The notes under the pieces are model-generated. The model saw only the letters and a program-made list of their open reading frames with translations, was not told where the DNA came from and ran no database searches. A stretch of DNA of 64,000 nucleotides from Acrocarpospora macrocephala (GTDB taxonomy: Bacteria > Actinomycetota > Actinomycetes > Streptosporangiales > Streptosporangiaceae), in assembly GCF_009687865.1 (NCBI RefSeq), contig NZ_BLAE01000048.1, forward strand, positions 27,099 through 91,098, written 5' to 3'. Of this stretch, positions 15,314 to 24,405 are shown one piece after another. Made by a program: the position numbers and the translations under genes. The number at the start of each line of letters is the position of its first letter. The stretch's first letter is position 1.

Positions 15314-17515
15314 ATGAAGAAGCCGATTATTCCTGGACGGCCGGGTGGGGAAGCGCCCCAGGTTGAGGAGCCCACGGAGCCGCGGGAGCCGCTGCCGCCC
15401 AAACCCGACCAGCGGGGCCCGGACTCCTACAGCCCGACCGGGCAGGCCACCGGAATGCCCGCCGAGTTCCGGGCCCAGCGCGGCGCGTACCTGACGACCG
15501 CGCAGGGACTGCGGCTGCCCGACACCGACCATTCCCTCAAAGCGGGCCCGCGCGGCCCGGTGCTCCTGCGCGACCACCACCTGCGAGAGAAGATCACCCA
15601 CTTCGACCACGAACGTATCCCGGAGCGCGTCGTGCACGCCCGCGGCGCCGCCGCGCACGGCGTCTTCCGCGGGTACGGCAACGCCGCCGCCATCACCAAA
15701 GCGGCGTTCCTGGCCAAGGGCGAGGAGACCCCGGTCTTCGTCCGCTTCTCCACCGTACTGGGCTCGCGCGGCTCGGCCGACACCGTGCGCGACACCCGCG
15801 GCTTCGCGACCAAGTTCTACACCAGCGAGGGCGTCTTCGACCTGGTCGGCAACAACATCCCAGTGTTCTTCATCCAGGACGCGATCAAGTTCCCGGATGT
15901 GATCCACGCCGCCAAACCGCAGCCCGACCGGGAGATCCCGCAGGCCCAGAGCGCGCACGACACGTTCTGGGACTTCGTCTCCCTGCACACCGAGGCGACG
16001 CATCACACCCTGTGGAACATGTCCGACCGGGGCATCCCGCGCTCGTTCCGGACCATGGAGGGGTTCGGGGTGCACACCTTCCGCCTGGTCAACGCCGACG
16101 GCGGGACGTCGCTGGTCAAGTTCCACTGGAAGCCGAGGATGGGCGTGCACTCGCTGGTGTGGGAGGAGGCGCAGCTGATCAACGGCATAGACCCGGACTT
16201 CCACCGCCGCGACCTCGCCGACGCGATCGAGGCGGGGGCCTTTCCGGAATGGGAGTTCGGCGTGCAGGTCTTCCCCGACACGCCGGAGCAGACCTTCGAG
16301 GGCATCGACCTGCTGGACCCCACCAAGATCGTCCCCGAGGAGCTGGCGCCGGTCCAGCCGATCGGGCTGATGACCCTCAACGCCAACCCGGTGAACTATT
16401 TCGCCGAGACCGAGCAGGTGGCCTTCCACGTCGGCCACCTGGTGCCGGGCATCGACGTCACCGACGATCCGCTGCTGGCCGGGCGGCTCTTCTCCTACCT
16501 GGACACCCAGATCACCCGCCTGGGCGGGCCCAACTTCGCGCAGCTACCCATCAACCGGACCCACGCCCAGGTCAACGACCTGCTGCGGGACGGCATGCAC
16601 CAGACCGCCGTGCACGCGGGGGCGGCGCCGTACCGGCCGAACTCGCTGGACGGCGGGTGCCCGTTCCAGGCGGGGACGGCGGCGGGCGGGTATGTGGAGA
16701 CGCCGGTTCAGGTGGCCGCGGCGCCGCGGGTGCGGGCGGCTCCGGCGTCGTTCGACGATCATTTCAGCCAGCCGAGGATGTTCTGGCTGAGCCTGTCGCC
16801 GGTGGAGCGGGAGCACGTGATCGCCGCCTACACCTTCGAGCTGAGCAAGGTCTACGAGCCGGCGATCAGGGAACGCGTGGTGCGGGTGCTGGGCGGGATC
16901 GATCCGCGGCTGAGCGCCCAGGTGGCCGAAGGGCTCGGGCTGCCCGCGCAGGAGCAGCCGGGCAAGCCGGCGTCGGTGTCGGCCAGTCCGGCGCTGTCCC
17001 AGATGGGCGGGACCTGGCCGATCACCGGGCGGGTGATCGGCATCGTGGCCGGTGACGACGATCTCGACGCCGTACGCCGGGTGCGGCAGGAGGTGTTCGA
17101 GGCGGGGATGGTGCCGCTGGTCGTCGCGGCCAGCGGGGGCGTGCTCCCCGGCGGGGGCGATCCGGTCCCGGTGCAGCGGACGTTCGCGGCGGCCCGGTCG
17201 GTGGAGTTCGACGCCCTGCTGGTGGCCGGCGCGCCCGGTCCCGGCAAGGACGCGCGCGGTGTCCGGGACGCGAAAGCCGCCAACGGCAAGGCCGCCATGG
17301 TGATCGATCCGCGGGTCCTGCTGATGCTGCACGAGGCGTACCGGCATGCCAAACCGCTGGGCGGCTGGGGCGACGCGGCGACCGCGTTCGACGTGGCGGG
17401 CATCGCCACCGACGCGCCCGGGATCGTCATCGGCTCCGACGCGGCAGCCGTGCTGGGCGAGGTGACCGAGCTGCTCACGCGGCACCGCGTCTGGGACCGG
17501 TTCCCGGCGGCCTGA
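15314..17515 (+). CDS. katE: Clade II (large-subunit) catalase, HPII type
   Basis: A 733-residue monofunctional heme catalase: 2 H2O2 to water and oxygen, in the cytoplasm. The distal His lies in ERVVHARGAAAHG near 100 and the distal Asn in DLVGNNIPVFFIQDA near 180. The proximal heme Tyr is in GRLFSYLDTQITR near 395. The extra C-terminal ~150 residues (from RVIGIVAGDDD) form the DJ-1/PfpI-like domain that defines large-subunit catalases such as E. coli KatE. The start has GGAAGAGGAGTC upstream. A proline-rich N-terminal arm is also typical. It ends 3 bases before the convergent SRPBCC gene. Confidence 0.95.
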   Translation: MKKPIIPGRPGGEAPQVEEPTEPREPLPPKPDQRGPDSYSPTGQATGMPAEFRAQRGAYLTTAQGLRLPDTDHSLKAGPRGPVLLRDHHLREKITHFDHERIPERVVHARGAAAHGVFRGYGNAAAITKAAFLAKGEETPVFVRFSTVLGSRGSADTVRDTRGFATKFYTSEGVFDLVGNNIPVFFIQDAIKFPDVIHAAKPQPDREIPQAQSAHDTFWDFVSLHTEATHHTLWNMSDRGIPRSFRTMEGFGVHTFRLVNADGGTSLVKFHWKPRMGVHSLVWEEAQLINGIDPDFHRRDLADAIEAGAFPEWEFGVQVFPDTPEQTFEGIDLLDPTKIVPEELAPVQPIGLMTLNANPVNYFAETEQVAFHVGHLVPGIDVTDDPLLAGRLFSYLDTQITRLGGPNFAQLPINRTHAQVNDLLRDGMHQTAVHAGAAPYRPNSLDGGCPFQAGTAAGGYVETPVQVAAAPRVRAAPASFDDHFSQPRMFWLSLSPVEREHVIAAYTFELSKVYEPAIRERVVRVLGGIDPRLSAQVAEGLGLPAQEQPGKPASVSASPALSQMGGTWPITGRVIGIVAGDDDLDAVRRVRQEVFEAGMVPLVVAASGGVLPGGGDPVPVQRTFAAARSVEFDALLVAGAPGPGKDARGVRDAKAANGKAAMVIDPRVLLMLHEAYRHAKPLGGWGDAATAFDVAGIATDAPGIVIGSDAAAVLGEVTELLTRHRVWDRFPAA

Positions 17516-17518
17516 TCG

Positions 17519-18241
17519 TCAGCCGAAGCGCTCGGCCGTCCAGGCGTCCCACGCGGCCTGCTCGTCGCGGCCCGCGAAGTTCTGGTGGCCGAGCACGAGG
17601 GCGTCGCCGCGGTCGGACCCGGAGTGGATGAACCGGTACAGGCCCTCGCCGGTCCGCACGCCCAGGTTGACGGGCAGGTTCGCGTAGAAGACGACCCCGG
17701 CGGAGCCGTCCGGAAGCCGGACGGCCGCGCCGTCGGCGACCTCGGGCGTGACGCCCAGCGACTCGGTGACGACCTTCCAGACGGCGTCGGGGCCGCCCGC
17801 TCCGGGCCGGAAGACCGTGGTGACCGACGGGGCGCGGCCCGCGAAGTGCGCGAGATACTGGCTGAGGGTCTCCAGGTAGATGGGCCAGCCGGCCTTCATC
17901 GCCTCGAACTCGGTCTCCCAGTCGTCGCCGAGCATGCCGCTGTGCACCAGCCGCAGCACGGTCGTGCCGCCGCCACGCCCCTCTATGAGGTATTCCATCG
18001 CCATGAAGCGGCCGTCGGGGGCTTCATCACTGCGGGTCGCGAAGCGGCTGCCCGGCTCGTAAGCGGTGATCGTGGACTGCTCGGTGTGGCCCAGCATCGT
18101 GAACGCGGCGCGGCCGTCGGCGAACTGGGTGCGCCCCATGAACCAGGAGTCGACGCCGGGACCGGTCGCGATCGCCTCCCAGACCTGCTCGGGCGTGGCG
18201 GCGAGCTCGATCTCCTGGCTCAGCTCGAACGGGTGCGTCAT
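17519..18241 (-). CDS. SRPBCC (AHSA1-like) domain protein
   Basis: A 240-residue protein with a START/AHSA1-type fold: IELAATPEQVWEAIATGPGVDSWF at the N-terminus (helix-grip start), then TEFEAMKAGWPIYLETLSQYL as the long C-terminal helix near 135. The last ~90 residues look like a second, shorter copy of the fold. Such proteins bind hydrophobic ligands or support stress responses. It overlaps the ArsR gene by 4 bases, the very common ArsR-SRPBCC operon, so expression is surely regulated by that protein. Confidence 0.88.
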   Translation of the reverse strand: MTHPFELSQEIELAATPEQVWEAIATGPGVDSWFMGRTQFADGRAAFTMLGHTEQSTITAYEPGSRFATRSDEAPDGRFMAMEYLIEGRGGGTTVLRLVHSGMLGDDWETEFEAMKAGWPIYLETLSQYLAHFAGRAPSVTTVFRPGAGGPDAVWKVVTESLGVTPEVADGAAVRLPDGSAGVVFYANLPVNLGVRTGEGLYRFIHSGSDRGDALVLGHQNFAGRDEQAAWDAWTAERFG

Positions 18242-18825
18242 CGGGCGTCCTTCACGCTCGGGTGGACGGCGACGACGATCCGGTGATCGCGGCCGTGCTC
18301 GGCGGCCTCGTCATGGTACCGGGACACCAGGGCCGCGACGGCCCCGGCGAGCTCCTCGGCGAACGCGGCCCGGTCGGCGGCCGAGGCGAAGCGCACCTCG
18401 CCGTCGATCGCGAAGGTCGCGACCCGCTTGCGCGCCCGGGCCGCGCCGGTGATGAGCGCCCCGACGTCGCGGACCAGCCGGGCCGCGACGGCCAGCAGCC
18501 AGCTCGCCGACAGCTGGTCGGGGGAGCGGGCCGGGTCCGGCTCCAGCGACCCCAACGCGGCCGGGGAGATCACGTAGGAGGCCGCGGTCGCCCGCATGAT
18601 GCGCTCGTGCACGTTGCCCTTGCGCCGCTCCTCGATCATCTCGACGAGCCCGTGCGCCTCCAGCGTCTTCAGGTGGTAGTTGACCTTCTGCCGGGGCAGG
18701 CCGACCTTGGCGGCCAGCATGGTCGCGGACCCGGGCTCGCTCAGCTCGGCCAGCAGCCGGGCCCGGATGGGCGCCAGCGACACCTCGGCGGCGGCCGGGT
18801 CCTCGATCACGGCGATGTCCTGCAT
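18238..18825 (-). CDS. ArsR-type winged-helix regulator
   Basis: A 195-residue regulator starting MQDIAVIEDPAAAEVSL. The winged helix at ~15-85 reads LLAELSEPGSATMLAAKVGL, then QKVNYHLKTLEAHGLVEM, typical of the ArsR-like group paired with SRPBCC genes. Metal-binding Cys pairs are absent, so it is not a classic arsenic sensor. The C-terminal ~90 residues are helical and may bind a ligand. A consensus-like promoter places the transcript start at the ATG, so the mRNA looks leaderless. It overlaps the SRPBCC gene by ATGA. Confidence 0.88.
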   Translation of the reverse strand: MQDIAVIEDPAAAEVSLAPIRARLLAELSEPGSATMLAAKVGLPRQKVNYHLKTLEAHGLVEMIEERRKGNVHERIMRATAASYVISPAALGSLEPDPARSPDQLSASWLLAVAARLVRDVGALITGAARARKRVATFAIDGEVRFASAADRAAFAEELAGAVAALVSRYHDEAAEHGRDHRIVVAVHPSVKDAR

Positions 18826-18832
18826 AACTCGC

Positions 18833-18861
18833 AGGCTACCTCCGACAAATTTTTCTGTCAA
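18833..18861 (-). promoter_or_regulatory. Promoter of arsR-SRPBCC operon, leaderless
   Basis: On the minus strand TTGACA (18861-18856), a 17-base spacer and TAGCCT (18838-18833) form a near-consensus vegetative promoter. The expected start point falls on or one base before the ATG at 18825, leaving no room for a ribosome-binding site. The spacer contains an imperfect inverted repeat (GACA...TGTC), a plausible ArsR operator for autorepression. Confidence 0.6.
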
Positions 18862-18938
18862 GGAAACCCTATTCACCGGACAGACTCGCGGCCTCGGCGC
18901 GCCCGCTCGTACCGGCGGGGATGACCGTGCCGAAGTGC

Positions 18939-19391
18939 TCAGGTGGGCAGGGGGCGGTCGTTCACCACGTGCTTCATCACGAGGGTGGAGTTCAGTCGCT
19001 GCACGCCCGGGAGCGCGGACAGCACGTCGTCTTCCAGTTCCTGGTAGGCGGTGAGGTCGGCGGTGATGACGCGGAGCAGGTAGTCCGGGTCGCCGAACAG
19101 GCGCTGGGCCTGGACGACCTCCGGCACCCGGGCCACCGCCGCCTCGAAGCCCAGCAGGGTGTCGCGGTCCTCCTGGCGCATGGTGACGAACACCAGCGCC
19201 TGGAACGTCAGGCCGAGCGCGGCGGGGTCCACGATCGCGCGGTAGCCGCGGATCGTGCCGCCACGCTCCAGTTCCCGCAGTCGGCGGTGGCACGGCGAGA
19301 CGCTCAAGCCCACCCGCGCGGCCAACTCCGTGATCGTCAGGCGGCCGTCCTCCTGAAGGACAGCAAGAATCTTCCGGTCGATCGCGTCCAT
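18939..19391 (-). CDS. Lrp/AsnC family transcriptional regulator
   Basis: A 150-residue protein of standard Lrp/AsnC size. The N-terminal helix-turn-helix (MDAIDRKILAVLQEDGRLTI, ELAARVGLSVSPCHRRLREL) is followed by the RAM effector domain (~65-145; GDPDYLLRVITADLTAYQEL). These proteins sense amino acids. It is divergent from the LysE exporter gene across ~100 bases, the classic layout in which the regulator switches on amino-acid export (compare LysG/LysE and similar pairs). Confidence 0.93.
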   Translation of the reverse strand: MDAIDRKILAVLQEDGRLTITELAARVGLSVSPCHRRLRELERGGTIRGYRAIVDPAALGLTFQALVFVTMRQEDRDTLLGFEAAVARVPEVVQAQRLFGDPDYLLRVITADLTAYQELEDDVLSALPGVQRLNSTLVMKHVVNDRPLPT

Positions 19392-19494
19392 TTGGAAGAT
19401 TCTCCCACATGAGCGGCTTGGCGAAGTGAAAGTTGGAAGCACTTTCGGGCTGATCGAAACTATTCTTCTCCCATCGTCCGCCAATGGGGGATTT

Positions 19495-20112
19495 ATGGCC
19501 GCCAGTTCCGTGCTCGCCTTCTGGGCGGTCGCGCTTCTGCTCATCGTGGTGCCGGGCGCCGACTGGGCGTTCACCATCAGCGCCGGGTTGCGCCGCCGGT
19601 CGGTGTATCCCGCGGTGAGCGGACTGGTCGTCGGCTACGCCGCGATCACCCTCATCGTCGCGGGCGGCGTCGGCGCCCTGGTCGCCGGAAACCCGGCCAT
19701 CCTGACCGGTCTCACCCTGGTCGGCGGCCTCTACCTGATCTGGCACGGCACGACGACCTTCGCCCACCCCGCCGAACCCGCCACCCCGGCCGACGGCCTG
19801 ACCGGCACCGACTGGAACACCTTCCTGCGCGGGATCGGCGTCAGCGGTCTCAACCCCAAAGGCCTGCTGATCTTCCTCGCCCTGCTCCCGCAGTTCACCG
19901 ACCCGCGCGGCCCCTGGCCGATCGCCGCGCAGATCAGCGTGCTCGGCCTGGCCTTCATGACCACCATCGGCCTGTTCTACCTCGGCATCGGCCGGCTCAC
20001 CCACACCGTCCTGTACGGCAGGCCCGCCGCCGCACGCCTGATCAGCCGCCTGTCCGGAGCCGCCATGATCGGCATCGGCGCCTGGCTCCTCATCGACCAC
20101 CTGCTGAACTGA
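19495..20112 (+). CDS. LysE family translocator (amino-acid exporter)
   Basis: A 205-residue membrane protein with about six helices. The N-terminal VALLLIVVPGADWAFTISAG carries the family PG motif; GISVSGLNPKG is approximated by GIGVSGLNPKGLLIFLALLP near 120. ATG 19495 has GGGGG close upstream. Members export lysine, threonine, homoserine and related compounds; which one is unknown. It is divergent from the Lrp-type regulator that probably controls it. The last 23 bases overlap the convergent tetR gene. Confidence 0.92.
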   Translation: MAASSVLAFWAVALLLIVVPGADWAFTISAGLRRRSVYPAVSGLVVGYAAITLIVAGGVGALVAGNPAILTGLTLVGGLYLIWHGTTTFAHPAEPATPADGLTGTDWNTFLRGIGVSGLNPKGLLIFLALLPQFTDPRGPWPIAAQISVLGLAFMTTIGLFYLGIGRLTHTVLYGRPAAARLISRLSGAAMIGIGAWLLIDHLLN

Positions 20113-20767
20113 ACGGAACCGCCGCGCGGTGCAAGCTGAGGGCCGCTGCCGGTGGCAGGGGCTCGGGCGGATCGACCGGATGCGCGCGGAGGGACTGGAG
20201 CAGCAGAGCCACGAGCCGGCGGGACGCCGCCACGGTCGCGTCGAGGGACGCGGCGCTGATGCCGCCGTTGGCCATGATCAGAAGCTTGAGGTCGTCATGC
20301 GTGAAGTCGGCGCGCAACTGCCCGCTCTCCTTGGCGCGCCGCGTCAGCTCGGCGAAACCGCGCACGTTGTGGTCGAGCTCCCGGCCGAAGTCGATCGCGT
20401 CGGGGAACGCCCCCAGGAACGCCGCGGTGAAACCCCTGTCGACGGCCTGCATGGCGCACGCCTTCTCGATGACCGCGCAGAATCCGCGCCACGGGTCCGG
20501 GTCGGCGAGGGCCTCGTCGACAGCCGCCACGCAGGTCGCCACCTGCTCGGCGAACACCTCGGTGATCAGCGATTCCTTCGTGGGGAAGTGGCGGTAGAGC
20601 GTCGCGGGCCCGATGCCGGCGCGCCGGGCGATCGCGCGCATCGGCACGTCAAGACCGAGCGCCGCGAAGGTCTCGCGGGCGACCTCGACGATGCGGTCGC
20701 GGTTGCGTCGCGCGTCGACGCGCAAGGCAGCTGGCATCCGAGAAGCATCGGCGGTCATATCTCTCAC
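20090..20767 (-). CDS. TetR family transcriptional regulator
   Basis: A TetR repressor of 225 residues from GTG 20767, or 222 from ATG 20758. The DNA-binding domain at ~18-65 reads RDRIVEVARETFAALGLDVP, then RRAGIGPATLYRHFPTKESL. The C-terminal part is a helical ligand domain. It is divergent from the quinone-oxidoreductase-like gene, its likely target. The C-terminus overlaps the lysE gene end by 23 bases. Confidence 0.92.
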   Translation of the reverse strand: MRDMTADASRMPAALRVDARRNRDRIVEVARETFAALGLDVPMRAIARRAGIGPATLYRHFPTKESLITEVFAEQVATCVAAVDEALADPDPWRGFCAVIEKACAMQAVDRGFTAAFLGAFPDAIDFGRELDHNVRGFAELTRRAKESGQLRADFTHDDLKLLIMANGGISAASLDATVAASRRLVALLLQSLRAHPVDPPEPLPPAAALSLHRAAVPFSSAGGR

Positions 20768-20785
20768 TTTACCGCAAACGGACGG

Positions 20786-20829
20786 GGTGTTCCGATTCCC
20801 TTGCTAGCGTCCAGGACAACGGGAACACC
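20786..20829. promoter_or_regulatory. Spaced inverted repeat in tetR/oxidoreductase promoter region
   Basis: GGTGTTCC (20786-20793) and GGAACACC (20822-20829) are exact inverse copies 28 bases apart in the divergent intergenic space. The spacing would place two half-sites or two dimers on one DNA face. It is a candidate operator for the neighbouring TetR protein, from position and symmetry only. Confidence 0.4.
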
Positions 20830-20846
20830 TCGTCGGAAGGCACGGC

Positions 20847-21773
20847 ATGTTCGCTCTGCAGTACTCGCGGTTCGGCCCTTCCGACGTGCTCACCGTCGGC
20901 GAAGCGGCCGAGCCGCACGCCGGGCACGGCGAGATCCGCATCGCCGTCCGGGCCGCCGGCGTCGCGCCCGCCGACTGGAAAGTGCGCTCCGGCATGCCTC
21001 CGGGCCGCCCGCCGCTCAACTGGCCGCACATCCCCGGTGTGGACGCCGCGGGCGTTGTCGACCAGATCGGTGCCGGCGTCACCGGCGTCGCGATCGGCGA
21101 GGCCGTCTTCGGGCTGGTCGACATCGCCAAGCTCGGCGGCGCGTCCGCCGAGTTCGCCGTGCTCAAAGCGTGGGCCGCCAAGCCGGACGCGCTCAGCTGG
21201 GAGCAGGCCGGCGGCGCGGCGACCAGCGTCGAGACCGCCACCCGCGCCTTGACCGTGCTGGGCGTCACGGCGGGCACGACACTGCTGATCGAGGGCGCGG
21301 CCGGAGGCGTCGGCACCGCGACCGTGCAGCTCGCGGTCGCCCGCGGGGCCACCGTCATCGGCACGGCCGGCCCGGGCAACCACCAGTTCCTGGCCGGCCT
21401 CGGCGCCACGCCCACCACCTACGGCGCCGGCCTCGCCGAGCGGGTCGCGGCGCTGGCGCCCCGCGGCGTCGACGCGGTGCTCGACGCCGCGGGCTCCGGC
21501 TCGCTGCCCGATCTGGTCGCCGTCGCCGGTGACGCCGCCCGGGTCCTGTCGGTCGCCGATCTGAACGCCCACCAACACGGCGTACGGCTCTCCTACATCG
21601 GCAGCGGCGACGAGCCAGGCTACGCGGGCCTGGCCGTGGCGGCCGCCCTCGCCGCCGAGGGCCGGTTCACCGTGCCGCTGCACGCGGTCTTCCCGCTCAA
21701 GGACGCCGCGAAGGCCCACGACCTGAGCGCCACCGGCCACGCCCGCGGAAAGATCGTGCTGACTGTGCCGTGA
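20847..21773 (+). CDS. NADP-dependent quinone-oxidoreductase-like MDR protein
   Basis: A 308-residue zinc-free medium-chain dehydrogenase/reductase. The GroES-like N-terminal domain (PADWKVRSGMPPGRPPLNWP, PHIPGVDAAGVV) is followed by the Rossmann domain with LLIEGAAGGVGTATVQLAVA near 145, the NADPH-binding AxxGxxG. No zinc-ligand cysteines are seen. It probably reduces quinones or enones in detoxification and is likely induced through the divergent TetR protein. Confidence 0.92.
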   Translation: MFALQYSRFGPSDVLTVGEAAEPHAGHGEIRIAVRAAGVAPADWKVRSGMPPGRPPLNWPHIPGVDAAGVVDQIGAGVTGVAIGEAVFGLVDIAKLGGASAEFAVLKAWAAKPDALSWEQAGGAATSVETATRALTVLGVTAGTTLLIEGAAGGVGTATVQLAVARGATVIGTAGPGNHQFLAGLGATPTTYGAGLAERVAALAPRGVDAVLDAAGSGSLPDLVAVAGDAARVLSVADLNAHQHGVRLSYIGSGDEPGYAGLAVAAALAAEGRFTVPLHAVFPLKDAAKAHDLSATGHARGKIVLTVP

Positions 21774-21813
21774 TGAGCGATCGCTCCGGCCGTAGTATCG
21801 GCGGGAGGGCGCT

Positions 21814-24399
21814 GTGGACGTATGGCCGTTCGTGGGCAGGCGGGCCGAGCGGGAGTGGGCCGTGGCGACGCTGCGGCGCGGCAACGTGGTGATCGCCGGG
21901 GCCGCCGGGGTGGGGAAGAGCCGGCTGGCGAGCGAGGTCGCCACGGCGTTCGACGCGACCGTGCACGTGCGTGGGACGCGGGCGGCCCGGGCCTTGCCGC
22001 TGGGGGCGTTCGCCCCGCTGCTTCCCGAGGGTGAGCCGGGTTTCAATCCGCTCCGGTGGGCGGCGGGGGCGATCCTGTCCCGGGCGCCGTCGTTGCTGGT
22101 GGTGGATGACGCGCACCTGCTGGACGCCTCGTCGGCCGCGCTCACGCACCAGCTGGCGGATGCCGTCCGGGTGCTGGCGACCGTACGGGCGGGAGAGGAA
22201 TGCCCGGATTCGGTGACCGCGCTGTGGGAGGACGATCTGGGCAGCCGCCTCGATCTGGCCCCCCTCACGGACACGGAGACGGCGGCGGTTCTCGCCTCCG
22301 TCCTGGGCGACCAGGTGGATCCACCCGCGGCGGCGCGGCTGCACACGCTCAGCCAGGGCAACGTGCTGCTGCTGCGCGAGCTGGTCACCGCCGCTCTGGA
22401 GGGCCAGGTTCTGGTCCGGCCCGACGGCCTGACCTGGCGGCTGGAGGGCGAGGTGCCCCGGGCGCCGCGCCTGATGGAGATGATCGAACGCCGGATGGGC
22501 CGGTTCGGCGACGCCGTCACCTCGGTCCTGGAGCTGGTCGCCCTGGCCGAGCCGATCGGCCTGGCCCCGCTGGCCGCGCTGACCGGCGGCGACGCGATCG
22601 AGGAGGCGGAGTCCCGCGGCCTGGTCGAGGTCGTCTCCGACGGCCGCCGCGCCGCCGTCCGCCTGGCCCACCCCCTGTACGGCGAGGCGGTGCGGCTCCC
22701 CGTCACGCGCCGGAGGCGCCGCTACGGGGAGCTGGCCGACGCGCTCCAGGCGACCGGCGCCCGCCGCCGCGAGGACGTGCTGCGGATCGCGGTCTGGCGG
22801 CTGGAGAGCGGCACCACCCCCGACCCGGCCCCGCTGGTGCGCGCCTGCCGCCTGGCCTGGGCCTCCCATGACTTCCCGCTGGCGATCCGGCTGGCCAGAG
22901 CCGCGCTGGCCCGCGCGGGAACCGACGAGGACCGGGTCGACGCCGCCATCATGCTCGGCACCCTGCTCAACTACTCGGGCCAGCCCGCCGAAGCGGAGAC
23001 CTTGATCGCCCAGCTGCCCGCCGTCGCCGTCGCCGTCGACGAGCGGCGGCGCACCGAGCTCGCCCTCACCCGGGCGTGGAGCCTCGCGCTGGGTCTTGGC
23101 CGCGTCGAGGAGGGCATGGAGCTGCTGTCCCGGACCCGGGAACAGATCACGCAGGTCGCCTTCCGGCAGGACCTGTCCACGCTGCTGATCATGATCATGT
23201 CCGCGCGCACCGGGTTCGAGGAGCTGCTGGGGCACATCAACGCGTTGCTGGCGGAACCGCCGGTCACCGCCGCCGTACGGGCGCAGGCGCTGAACTGCCG
23301 GGCCCTCACCCTCGCCACGATCGGCCGCTACCACGAGGCGGGGGCCGACATCGCGGCGGCCGTCGGCGATCACGCGAACTGGGTGGACGCCGTGCCCGTG
23401 ATCCTGCTGCCCCTGCACGCGAACTGGTCGCTGAACCGGATGATGCTGGGCGACGTCGACGGCATGGAAGCGGCCATGGACAACCTGGCGGAACTGGTCG
23501 GGTCGGGCCACGGGTTCTCGTACGCGGCCCAGGCCCTGGCCCTGCACCGCGCGATGGCGGCCCGGCTGCGGGGCAGGTTCACCCAGGCCGCCAGGCTGCT
23601 CCAGGCCGCCCGGCGGCTCCCGGGCGACGACGCGCTCACCGGCCTCCTCGTGATCGAACACGCCTACGTGCTGGCCTTGCGGGGCGACGGGCCCGCCGCG
23701 AGGACGGCCTTCGACGAGGGCGTCACCGCGTACACCCGGCTTGGCGGCCTGGTCGACATGTTCCGCTACCTGACCGAACCCTGGGTCATCGCCGCCTCCG
23801 GCGAGCTGCGCAAAGGCGCGGAGTTCGCCCTGGTCACCGCGGACGTGGGCCGGGGGATGGGCGCCGTGGCCTTCGAAACCCACGCCCTGCACACCGTGGC
23901 CCGCCTCGGTTTCGCCGAACGCGCCGCCGACCGTCTCGCCGAGCTCGCCTCGGCCCAGGACGGCGACCTGGCCTCCCTCTTCGCCGTGCAGGCGCGCGCG
24001 TCCGCCGTCCAGGACGCTCCCGCGCTGGAACGGGTGACGTCCGAATTCACCAGGCTCGGCCTGCTCCCGTACGCGGCCGAGGCCTGCGCCCAGGCCGCCC
24101 AGGCGTGGGAGCACGCCGGCCGCCACGCCTCCGGCCGCGCCGCCGCCAGCCGCGCCTGGCTGCTGGCCGCCCGCTGCGACGGCCTGCGCACCCCGGCCGT
24201 GGCCCACCTCACCGCTCCCGGCCTGACCCGCCGGGAGGCCGAGATCGCCCGCCTGGCCTGCACCGGCCTGCCCAGCAAGCAGATCGCCGAACGCCTGTTC
24301 CTGTCCCCCCGCACGGTCGACAACCACCTGCAGAACGTGTACGCCAAACTCGGCGTCTCCAACCGCTCCGACCTCAGGCGCGTGCTGCGCCCCGACTGA
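21814..24399 (+). CDS. LAL-type LuxR transcriptional regulator with AAA domain
   Basis: An 861-residue regulator. The N-terminal NTPase has Walker A GAAGVGKSRLASEVA near 30 and Walker B SLLVVDDAHLLD near 95. A long helical TPR-like middle (~300-780) precedes a C-terminal LuxR helix-turn-helix (LTRREAEIARLACTGLPSKQ; SPRTVDNHLQNVYAKLGVSN). The start is GTG 21814. LAL regulators act as large ATP-dependent activators, often of carbon-use or secondary-metabolism genes. No target is evident; the convergent neighbour is the malonate decarboxylase operon. Confidence 0.92.
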   Translation: MDVWPFVGRRAEREWAVATLRRGNVVIAGAAGVGKSRLASEVATAFDATVHVRGTRAARALPLGAFAPLLPEGEPGFNPLRWAAGAILSRAPSLLVVDDAHLLDASSAALTHQLADAVRVLATVRAGEECPDSVTALWEDDLGSRLDLAPLTDTETAAVLASVLGDQVDPPAAARLHTLSQGNVLLLRELVTAALEGQVLVRPDGLTWRLEGEVPRAPRLMEMIERRMGRFGDAVTSVLELVALAEPIGLAPLAALTGGDAIEEAESRGLVEVVSDGRRAAVRLAHPLYGEAVRLPVTRRRRRYGELADALQATGARRREDVLRIAVWRLESGTTPDPAPLVRACRLAWASHDFPLAIRLARAALARAGTDEDRVDAAIMLGTLLNYSGQPAEAETLIAQLPAVAVAVDERRRTELALTRAWSLALGLGRVEEGMELLSRTREQITQVAFRQDLSTLLIMIMSARTGFEELLGHINALLAEPPVTAAVRAQALNCRALTLATIGRYHEAGADIAAAVGDHANWVDAVPVILLPLHANWSLNRMMLGDVDGMEAAMDNLAELVGSGHGFSYAAQALALHRAMAARLRGRFTQAARLLQAARRLPGDDALTGLLVIEHAYVLALRGDGPAARTAFDEGVTAYTRLGGLVDMFRYLTEPWVIAASGELRKGAEFALVTADVGRGMGAVAFETHALHTVARLGFAERAADRLAELASAQDGDLASLFAVQARASAVQDAPALERVTSEFTRLGLLPYAAEACAQAAQAWEHAGRHASGRAAASRAWLLAARCDGLRTPAVAHLTAPGLTRREAEIARLACTGLPSKQIAERLFLSPRTVDNHLQNVYAKLGVSNRSDLRRVLRPD

Positions 24400-24405
24400 T
24401 CCCGA

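Noticed and set aside
18238..20100. A 620-codon minus-strand frame containing the arsR gene
   Set aside because: The part upstream of 18825 is antisense to the lrp and lysE genes; the promoter at 18833-18861 and the ArsR start define the real gene.
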